Source: Armatimonadota bacterium (GTDB taxonomy: Bacteria > Armatimonadota > Chthonomonadetes > Chthonomonadales > CAJBBX01). Taken from it: a stretch of DNA of 64,000 nucleotides. Under the pieces are notes generated by a model. That model was not told the DNA's origin. It worked only from the letters and a program-made list of their open reading frames with translations, and made no database searches. The stretch lies in contig JAPLCQ010000038.1 of the NCBI GenBank assembly GCA_026392115.1, positions 20,853 to 84,852 on the forward strand, in the 5' to 3' direction. Position numbers and translations under genes: made by a program. Shown piece by piece: positions 57,678-64,000 of the stretch. Position 1 is the stretch's first letter; the number at the start of each line of letters is the position of its first letter.

Positions 57678-60600
57678 ATGCGCAGGCACGTACGAGCGCC
57701 GGGCATCCTGCTGTCCGGAGCTGTTCTCCTCGCGGCCTCATTGATCCCGACCACAGCGTTGGCGGGACAGGGCCGAAAGGGCGAGGTCGTTTCGCCCGGA
57801 TCCAGGCCGTTCACCGACACCTGGGAGAGGATGATTCTCCGCGACAAGCAGATGGGGCGCGAGATTCAGGCGGGCAATATGTCCGCGCCAACGCCGGTTC
57901 AGCTCATGCCGTCTGGCCAAAGCGCCATGAGCCGGGCCGCGATCAGCGACAGCGCTGAGTACTACATCACGCCTTCGTATGCCGGCAAGGCAGGCAAGAT
58001 CGCCGGCCCGCTGAGCCCGCAGGGCCTCGGCGCCAACTTCGCCGGCGTGAACCTGCAGAACCAGATCGACGCAGGTTGGCCGAACTATCCGCCGGACACC
58101 GCCGGCGCCATCGGCCCGGACCATTTCGTACAGGCGACCAACGGCTCCGCGGTGGTCTTCGACCGCGCCGGCACCCCGTTGGCGCACGTCAGCCTGGCCT
58201 CATTCTTCGCCACCGGGGCTTACCCTCGCGGCGGAGCCAAGCAGCCCAGGATCATCTATGATCGCCGCTCAGGCAAGTGGTTCGCCTCCGTCATCGAAGG
58301 CGTCGCCACGGAGAACCAGATCATTCTGGCCGTCTCCCGCACCACCAACCCGTTCGGCACGTGGGACAAGTATGTCCTGAACACCGCGACGGTCGGCGCC
58401 CGCACCGATGCCAACGCCCTCGGCGTTGACGACAACGGCGTCTACTTCGCGCACAACGTGGTCGGCGGTTCTACCACCGCCACGATCGCGGCCACCCGCA
58501 AGGCGACCCTCGTCGCGGCAACGCCGAGCCTGGGCCCCCTGTACCGGTGGTCGGGCATCACGGACATGTTCGCGCCGCAGCCGGTCTTCAACATGAGCGG
58601 CATCGGCGCCACCGTCCCGATCTACTTCTTTGCCACGCACCCGACGGCCCTTACCGGCCTCTACTATCGATACATGATCTGGCCGGACGCGCCCGCCATT
58701 CCGACGCTCCCGGTCACCGCCAACCTGGCCACCGCCGCCTACGCGACGCCGGTCTCGGCGCCCGCGTTGGGCAGCACGACCAACATCGATACCGGTGATG
58801 ATCGCCTCTCCGCCGTGCACGCTCGCAGCAGCGTGGCGTGGATGGCGCACAACGTCGGCGTGAACGCGACGGGCGGCGCAACCGGCGCCGACCGAACCGG
58901 CATCGAGTGGATCGCCGTCGATATCAGCGGCATCGTTCCCGGCATCACCCAGCGCGGTCGCGTCTATGACAACGCCGCCCAGACCCCGCGCAGCTACTAC
59001 TACCCCGGCATCAGCGTCAACGGTCAGCTCCATGTCGCCATGGGCTTCTCCGGCAGCAAGGCCGGCGAGTGGGTAGGCGCGTACACCTGCGGACGTTGGA
59101 GCAGCGATGCGGCCAACACCATGCAGGCGGTTACCCAGATCAAGGCCGGCGAGGCCGACTACAACCTCCTCGTCAGCGGCAAGAACCGCTGGGGCGGTTC
59201 CAGCGCCACCAGCCTTGACCCGAACGACAACATCACCCTCTGGACCGTCCAGGAGTATGCCGCGAAGTCGGCGGCCAACCCCGTCAACATCTGGGGCACC
59301 TGGATCGCCGCCCTTCTGGCTCCGGCTCCGACGATCAACAACCCGGCCGCAAGCGCGGTGCAGGGCGTGGTCGGCGTGACGTTCAACGTCACCGGCGCCA
59401 ACTTCTACTATGGTGGCGCGGCATACCGCAACACCATCAACATCACCATCTCCGGCGACGGGATCAGCAACAAGACCGTCACCTACGTGAACACCACCAC
59501 CGCCACCGTGAAGTTCGACCTCGCGACCACGGCCACCATCGGCCCGCGCGACGTCACCTTCACCGCCGTGGATGGTCAGACCGCAACCGCGGTGGGCGGC
59601 TTCACCGTCATCCGCGCCATCCCGACCCGCGTTGAGGTCGATAACAAGACCTCGCAGATCGGTGCTGTCGCGGCGCTTACCGCAAAGCTGGTCAACGAGG
59701 ACACCTCGGCCGGCATCGCGGGGAAGACGCTCAGCTTCAAGGTCGGCGGCACTGCGGTCGGCTCCGGCGCCACCGACGCCTCCGGCATCGCCACGGTGAA
59801 CTACACCGTGCCCGAGTTGACCGGCATCGGCGACCGGGTGATCGACGTTGCTTTCCTGTTCGACGGCACCAACGCCGCCAGCGCGGGTTCCGGCACGTTG
59901 ACCGTTGTCCAGACACCGACCAAGCTCTACGCGCCGGATCGCACCGGCATCATCGGCGCCACCACGGCTCTGAAGGGCTACCTCTTCAGGACCACGGACA
60001 GCGGACCGATCACCGGCCGCACGATCACCTTCACGGTGGACGGTACCGCAGCCGGTTCTGGTACGACCATCGCAACCGGTGAGGCAACCGCCAACTACGC
60101 CGTGCCCGAGGGCGTCGGCGCCGGCGTTCGTCCCATCGGCGTCGCCTTCGCGGGTGACGCGAGCTACAACAGCAGCGCCGGCACGGCAAAGCTCACCGTC
60201 GGCAAGGCGAACACCACCCTGTTCGGCTTCGACCGCACGACGACCACCGGCGGCATCGCGGACCTGAAGGCCTTCCTCCGCCGCACCACCGACCTCGCCT
60301 ACCTCGCCGGCCGGACCGTCAACTACAAGGTCGACGGCACCGCGGTGGGTTCGGCGGTCACCAACGGCGCCGGCCTGGCCTCCTATATCTACACCGTCAC
60401 CCAGGGACCGGGCCAGTATGAGGCCAGGTACGACTTCGGCGGCGACGGCGCGTACAACGCCGGCACCGGCGCGAACACCCTGACTGTGACAGGTACGACC
60501 GCCCTGGTCGTGGCGAACGCCTCCGGCCAGATCGGTTCTACGGTTACCTTGGCAGCAACGCTGACCCGGAACTACGATTCGACCGTTCTGGCCGGCAAGA

Positions 60601-62531
60601 CCGTCTCCTTCAAGGTTGACGGCGCCGCGGCTGGTACGGGCGTGACCGATGCCGCCGGCATCGCCACCGCGTCGTACGTCATTCCCGCCGGCTTCGTGGG
60701 CGACAAGCCCATCACCGGCGCCTTCGCCGGTGACGTGGTCTACGGCGCCTCCAACGGCGCAGGCGTCCTCACCAGCGAGAAGGCAGACGTAACGGTCACC
60801 GTGCCCGACGTTGCGGGCAAGATCGCCGAGACCGTGGCACTGACGGCCACGGTCAAGCGCAACAGCGACAGCGCCGCCCTCGCCGGTCTGAGCGTGGCGT
60901 TCGACCTTAACGGCACCGGAGTCGGCTCGGGCGCCACCAACGCATCCGGCGTTGCCGGCGTCGACTACGTCCTGCCTGAGCCCGCTGGCGCGGCGACCAT
61001 CACGGCCGCTTTCGCCGGCGACGGCGAGAACAATGCCAAGTCCGGCACCGGTACCCTGACCATCAACAAGGCCCCGACCGCCCTCACGGTCAACAGCCCC
61101 GCCGGCGTGGCCGGCACGTCGGTGGACATCACCGGTAGCCTCACTCGGACGCTCGGCTCCGCGGCGCTCGCCTGCAAGTCGATCGACATCACGGTCGACG
61201 GCACTGCCGCCGGCTCCGCCGTTACCAACGGTAGCGGCGCCTACACGCTGTCCTATGCCATCCCGGCGTCGGACGCCGTCGGCGCCCACGCCATCGGCGC
61301 GGCGTTCGCGGGCGACGTGAGCTACGAGGCCGCCACGGCCACCGGTACGCTCACGGTCAGCGTCCACACCACGGTCACCGTGGCTCCCGCCTCCGGCACC
61401 CCCGGCGGCGCGGCGGCTTCGGTTTCGGCCACGCTCACCCGCAACAACGACGGCGCGGGCTTGGCCGGCAAGTCGGTCGCGTTCAAGGTTGACGGCACCG
61501 CCGTCGGCTCCGCTACCACCGATGCCACCGGCAAGGCCAGCGTCACGAAGACCGTCGACGACACCAAGGCGTCCAGCACCATCGATGCTTCGTTCGCCGG
61601 CGACGCCGACTACCTGGCCAGCTCCGGTTCCGGCACCCTGACGACCGTCAAGGCCGCCACGTCGGTCTACGTACCGGATCGCACCGGCCACGCGACGGAG
61701 ACCGTGCTCCTGCGCGGTTACCTGAAGCGGACCACCGACAACGCCTGGCTTACCGGCAAGACGCTCACCTTCAAGGTGGACGGCACGGTGGCCGGTACCG
61801 GCGTCATGGCTGGGGCTTCGGGCGCCGGCTACACCTGGACCATTCCCGGTGTTGCAGGCACTCGCACGATCACCGCGGAGTTCGCGGGCGACGTCGGCTA
61901 CAACGCGAGCACCGGCTCCGGCAAGCTGACCGTGACAGGCGGCACCGCCACCAAGGTGTTCGTGGTCGACCGCACTGCCAAGATCGCCACGTACACGGTG
62001 CTCAAGGCCTACCTCTACCGCATGGATAACTCACCGGTAGCGGGCAAAACCATGAGTATCTCGATCGACAGCACCCTGATCGGCACCGACGTGACGCGGC
62101 CCTCGGGCTACGTCCAGTTGGGCTACACGGTTCCTGAGGGCGCCGGCCCCGGTATCCGCGTCATCCACGGCGTGTGGGCTGGCGACGGTGGCTACAACGC
62201 TGCCAACAACACCGGCAAGCTCACGGTCCAGAAGGCCCCGTCGTACCTGTACGCTTACCCGCGCACGGGCCGCCAGGGCGCAACCGTAACCCTGATGAGC
62301 TACCTGCGGCGGCTTCCCGACTACGCCAAGCTGGGCGGCAAGACCATCGACTACACGCTCGACGGTTCGGCCATCGGCAGCGCAGTCACCGGCGCAGACG
62401 GTATCGCCAACCTGACCTACGCCATCCCGGCGACTCTGTCCATCGCCAACCATACCATCGGGACCTCGTTCGCAGGGGACATCTCCTACGATCCGTCGGC
62501 CTCGACCGGTATCCTGAAGATGATCCCGTAG
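57678..62531 (+). CDS. secreted protein with ten Ig-like repeats
   Basis: A 1617-aa exported protein. Signal peptide 'ILLSGAVLLAASLIPTTALA' (about 10-29). Residues about 115-550 resemble a beta-propeller or sialidase-like region ('PDTAGAIGPDHFVQATNGSAVVFD', 'SVNGQLHVAMGFSGSKAGEW'); an IPT-like unit follows. Ten tandem Ig-like (Big_3_5-type) repeats of about 95 residues then run to the C terminus, each with 'G-K-T-x-x-F-K-V-D-G-T-A-V-G-S' and 'F-A-G-D-x-x-Y'. No sorting signal or anchor at the end, so it is released or held through partners. ATG 57678 puts the signal peptide at the N terminus. An adhesive or structural surface role is inferred. Confidence 0.88.
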   Translation: MRRHVRAPGILLSGAVLLAASLIPTTALAGQGRKGEVVSPGSRPFTDTWERMILRDKQMGREIQAGNMSAPTPVQLMPSGQSAMSRAAISDSAEYYITPSYAGKAGKIAGPLSPQGLGANFAGVNLQNQIDAGWPNYPPDTAGAIGPDHFVQATNGSAVVFDRAGTPLAHVSLASFFATGAYPRGGAKQPRIIYDRRSGKWFASVIEGVATENQIILAVSRTTNPFGTWDKYVLNTATVGARTDANALGVDDNGVYFAHNVVGGSTTATIAATRKATLVAATPSLGPLYRWSGITDMFAPQPVFNMSGIGATVPIYFFATHPTALTGLYYRYMIWPDAPAIPTLPVTANLATAAYATPVSAPALGSTTNIDTGDDRLSAVHARSSVAWMAHNVGVNATGGATGADRTGIEWIAVDISGIVPGITQRGRVYDNAAQTPRSYYYPGISVNGQLHVAMGFSGSKAGEWVGAYTCGRWSSDAANTMQAVTQIKAGEADYNLLVSGKNRWGGSSATSLDPNDNITLWTVQEYAAKSAANPVNIWGTWIAALLAPAPTINNPAASAVQGVVGVTFNVTGANFYYGGAAYRNTINITISGDGISNKTVTYVNTTTATVKFDLATTATIGPRDVTFTAVDGQTATAVGGFTVIRAIPTRVEVDNKTSQIGAVAALTAKLVNEDTSAGIAGKTLSFKVGGTAVGSGATDASGIATVNYTVPELTGIGDRVIDVAFLFDGTNAASAGSGTLTVVQTPTKLYAPDRTGIIGATTALKGYLFRTTDSGPITGRTITFTVDGTAAGSGTTIATGEATANYAVPEGVGAGVRPIGVAFAGDASYNSSAGTAKLTVGKANTTLFGFDRTTTTGGIADLKAFLRRTTDLAYLAGRTVNYKVDGTAVGSAVTNGAGLASYIYTVTQGPGQYEARYDFGGDGAYNAGTGANTLTVTGTTALVVANASGQIGSTVTLAATLTRNYDSTVLAGKTVSFKVDGAAAGTGVTDAAGIATASYVIPAGFVGDKPITGAFAGDVVYGASNGAGVLTSEKADVTVTVPDVAGKIAETVALTATVKRNSDSAALAGLSVAFDLNGTGVGSGATNASGVAGVDYVLPEPAGAATITAAFAGDGENNAKSGTGTLTINKAPTALTVNSPAGVAGTSVDITGSLTRTLGSAALACKSIDITVDGTAAGSAVTNGSGAYTLSYAIPASDAVGAHAIGAAFAGDVSYEAATATGTLTVSVHTTVTVAPASGTPGGAAASVSATLTRNNDGAGLAGKSVAFKVDGTAVGSATTDATGKASVTKTVDDTKASSTIDASFAGDADYLASSGSGTLTTVKAATSVYVPDRTGHATETVLLRGYLKRTTDNAWLTGKTLTFKVDGTVAGTGVMAGASGAGYTWTIPGVAGTRTITAEFAGDVGYNASTGSGKLTVTGGTATKVFVVDRTAKIATYTVLKAYLYRMDNSPVAGKTMSISIDSTLIGTDVTRPSGYVQLGYTVPEGAGPGIRVIHGVWAGDGGYNAANNTGKLTVQKAPSYLYAYPRTGRQGATVTLMSYLRRLPDYAKLGGKTIDYTLDGSAIGSAVTGADGIANLTYAIPATLSIANHTIGTSFAGDISYDPSASTGILKMIP

Positions 62532-62544
62532 GACTGGCCCACTC

Positions 62545-62622
62545 GGAGGCGGCGCTTCGGTTCCGCCTCCATTCTCCGTACTAGGAGACAGCCCTTCCCG
62601 GCAACGGGAGGGGCTGTTCCTT
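62545..62622 (+). terminator. two consecutive terminator-like hairpins
   Basis: First hairpin GGAGGCGG (62545-62552)/CCGCCTCC (62563-62570) followed by ATTCT. Second ACAGCCCTTCCCG (62588-62600)/CGGGAGGGGCTGT (62605-62617), GCAA loop and one G-U, followed by TCCTTC. They follow the Ig-repeat gene. Confidence 0.65.
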
Positions 62623-62625
62623 CAG

Positions 62626-63087
62626 GTGAACAGCATGCCGAGGATCGAGCTGGTTCGCGACGTAGCCGCGCCGCCGCAGCGGGTGTATGAGATCGCCCGC
62701 AAGGTTGAGGACTTCCCCACTTTCATGGAAGACCTGCAATCCATCACCATCCTGGAGACGAGCGCCGACGGGCAGACGACGCTCAGCGAGTGGGTGGGTC
62801 TGATCCGCGACTTCAGGATGACGATCAAGTGGGTGCAGGAAGATGCCTGGGACGCTCAGCAGCTGATCGACACGTTCCGCATGGTCCGCGGCGACATGGA
62901 CGCCATGTCGGGCGAGTGGCGTTTCGAGCCTGTCGGCACCGGCACGCGGTTCGTCTCAGTCTTGGAGTACGAGTACAACGTGCCGCTGATCGGCCCCATG
63001 ATCAAGGCGCTCATACGCAAGAAGATGGAGGGGAACTTGGCGGCCCAGATGCAGGCCATCAAGGAGCGGGCGGAACAGCCTGCGTGA
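62626..63087 (+). CDS. SRPBCC/START-like protein (polyketide cyclase/COQ10 type)
   Basis: A 153-aa helix-grip-fold protein: 'PRIELVRDVAAPPQRVYEIARKVEDFPTFMEDL' (read in parts) at the start, a beta-sheet middle ('MSGEWRFEPVGTGTRFVSVLEYEY') and a long C-terminal helix 'LAAQMQAIKERAEQ'. The fold binds hydrophobic ligands such as quinones or lipids; ligand unknown. GTG 62626 or ATG 62635 as start. It lies just after the second hairpin, so expression may depend on read-through or a promoter I do not see. Confidence 0.82.
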   Translation: MNSMPRIELVRDVAAPPQRVYEIARKVEDFPTFMEDLQSITILETSADGQTTLSEWVGLIRDFRMTIKWVQEDAWDAQQLIDTFRMVRGDMDAMSGEWRFEPVGTGTRFVSVLEYEYNVPLIGPMIKALIRKKMEGNLAAQMQAIKERAEQPA

Positions 63088-63097
63088 TCGGTATCCG

Positions 63098-63655
63098 CTA
63101 GATGATCGCGTTGGGGCTGACGGTTGTGTCGACGACGGAGGCCTCGTGGTTGGCCTGTCGTGCCCAGGCAAAGAGCAGGTCGGAGAGCCGGTTCAGGTAC
63201 TGCGCCGCGGCGGGGCTCAGCTCCCCGGCCCGGATCAGCCCGGCGAGGGAGCGCTCGGCGCGGCGGCATACCGTTCGAGCCATGTGCAGGTGGCATGCCG
63301 TCGGCGTGCCGCCCGGAACGATGAAGGCCGTCAGGGGCGGCAACGCGCTCCAGGACTGGTCGATCTGCGCTTCCAGGTCCGAAACCCATCCATCCGGCAC
63401 CCGGCAGGCGGAATGCGGCGCGGAGTTGGTCGTGGCGACGTCTGAGCCGACCACAAAGAGCTGGTGCTGGATGGCGAGGATGGCGTCGGCGAGCGGTCCT
63501 CCTCCTTCCGCGTAGCGGGCCAGCGCCAGCACGGCGTTCAGTTCGTCAACGTCGCCGCACGCGGCAACCCTCGGGTCATCCTTGAAGACGCGCTCACCCG
63601 AGTAGAGGCCGGTGGCCCCTGTATCGCCTGATCGAGTGTAGATGCGGTCCGCCAT
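63098..63655 (-). CDS. PduO-type cobalamin adenosyltransferase
   Basis: A 185-aa ATP:cob(I)alamin adenosyltransferase making adenosylcobalamin. N-terminal 'RIYTRSGDTGATGLYSGERV' is the ATP-binding motif, followed by 'DVDELNAVLALAR', 'AFIVPGGTPTACHLHMARTVCRRAER' (read in parts) and 'LNRLSDLLFAWARQAN'. ATG 63655 removes a short non-homologous extension. It provides cofactor for B12-dependent enzymes, none of which lie in this window. A ferredoxin gene is upstream, but reductase function is only a possibility. Confidence 0.94.
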   Translation of the reverse strand: MADRIYTRSGDTGATGLYSGERVFKDDPRVAACGDVDELNAVLALARYAEGGGPLADAILAIQHQLFVVGSDVATTNSAPHSACRVPDGWVSDLEAQIDQSWSALPPLTAFIVPGGTPTACHLHMARTVCRRAERSLAGLIRAGELSPAAAQYLNRLSDLLFAWARQANHEASVVDTTVSPNAII

Positions 63656-63683
63656 GGGTGTCTTCGCCTGTCTGGAAAGCAGA

Positions 63684-63709
63684 GGGCGCAACCTCGATGG
63701 GTTGCGCCC
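63684..63709 (-). terminator. terminator after the ferredoxin gene
   Basis: GGGCGCAACC and GGTTGCGCCC form a perfect 10-bp stem with a 6-nt loop; on the minus strand it is followed by TCTGCTTTCC. It separates the ferredoxin gene from the adenosyltransferase gene. Confidence 0.65.
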
Positions 63710-63739
63710 GATCGGATTCGACGCCGCCAGCGAGTCCTA

Positions 63740-64000
63740 CTAGCCGTGAGCCGCCGCGTTGCGCTGGATGAACGCTTCCCACTGCGCCGGCACGTCGCTG
63801 TCGGCATAGATCGCGTTCACAGGGCACTCCGGCTCACACAACCCACAATCGATGCACTCGTCCGGATTGATGAAAAGCATATCGAACGAATTGCCGTCGG
63901 CATCCGTGTACACTTTGTCGGCGAAGCAGTCTACGGGACAGACTCCGACGCACGCCTTGTCCTTCACGCCGATACAGGGCTCACACACCACGTAGGCCAT
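63740..64000 (-). CDS. 7Fe-type ferredoxin
   Basis: An 86-aa ferredoxin whose ATG lies exactly at the window edge. Cysteine spacing C-x7-C-x3-C-P ('[14 protein letters not shown]') in the first half indicates a [3Fe-4S] site like Azotobacter FdI, and C-x2-C-x2-C-x3-C-P ('[12 protein letters not shown]') in the second half a [4Fe-4S] site. Extra cysteines at 6 and 25 may complete the clusters. It is a soluble electron carrier with partner unknown. Slightly longer forms starting outside the window cannot be excluded, but 'MAYVVCEPC' is the common start. Confidence 0.94.
   Translation of the reverse strand: MAYVVCEPCIGVKDKACVGVCPVDCFADKVYTDADGNSFDMLFINPDECIDCGLCEPECPVNAIYADSDVPAQWEAFIQRNAAAHG

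Noticed and set aside
58269-61691. 1140-aa minus-strand ORF
   Set aside because: Exactly antisense to the Ig-repeat protein; its Gly/Ala/Arg/Val-rich composition is that of a high-GC shadow frame, and the plus-strand protein has a signal peptide and real repeats.
59600-62531. Regular repeats that could suggest a CRISPR or satellite array
   Set aside because: They are about 290-bp in-frame Ig-like coding repeats with diverged sequence and no spacers.

Overview
The window is a GC-rich, densely packed bacterial chromosome segment with no plasmid, phage or intact insertion-sequence signature. Several traits point to a diderm member of the Terrabacteria, and Armatimonadota is my best guess: a KDO gene pair (kdsD-kdsC) and a large outer-membrane-barrel-like protein imply an outer membrane; a tmk/c-di-AMP receptor pair and a YbbR (CdaR) gene resemble Gram-positive relatives; dnaK is followed by an hspR gene and preceded by a HAIR operator; TTG and GTG starts are frequent. 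The phylum assignment is inference; no rRNA gene is present.

Layout. 1-4.8 kb: 3' end of cdaR, two membrane/DUF4129 genes, tatD, then a polysaccharide-type ABC exporter on the minus strand. 4.8-7.9 kb: an orphan sugar ABC ATPase, then metK under a SAM-I riboswitch with a complete attenuator. 8-17 kb (minus): TPR membrane protein, rsfS, a large phosphatase-like membrane protein, a UroD-like protein, two LolA-like paralogs, the c-di-AMP receptor darA, tmk and an R3H/AAA ATPase. 17-19.5 kb: poorly recognised small genes, then tRNA-Arg(GCG), tRNA-Arg(CCT) and tRNA-Ser(CGA). 19.5-23 kb: HAIR-dnaK-dnaJ-hspR heat-shock operon without grpE. 23-26.6 kb (minus): purH under a ZTP riboswitch, a DUF4380-like protein and purN. 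26.8-31.1 kb: orphan zinc anti-sigma-like protein followed by a 1098-aa repeat-containing outer-membrane-like protein. 31.4-36 kb (plus): kdsD, kdsC, miaA, hfq, dapF and a TIM-barrel isomerase. 36-39.3 kb (minus): RCK-pore-RCK potassium channel, CCA-adding enzyme, tRNA-Pro(GGG). 39.3-44.4 kb (plus): mutY, S9 peptidase, tldD. 44.4-48.7 kb: SpoIIM-like and RDD membrane proteins, an ABC ATPase with an extra C-terminal domain, tyrS. 48.8-53 kb (minus): GH38 alpha-mannosidase and GHMP sugar kinase. 53-57.4 kb: TPR protein, YfhO-like protein, shortened Hsp70. 57.6-64 kb: 1617-aa secreted Ig-repeat protein, START-like protein, cobalamin adenosyltransferase, ferredoxin.

The best-supported regulatory results are the two riboswitches (SAM-I for metK, ZTP for purH) and the HspR/HAIR loop on the dnaK operon. 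The least explained genes are the 1098-aa barrel-like repeat protein with its adjacent anti-sigma-like gene, the 694-aa membrane protein, the extra domain on the ABC ATPase, and the small-gene region at 17.2-18.8 kb. I saw no CRISPR array, no rRNA and no clear defence locus.
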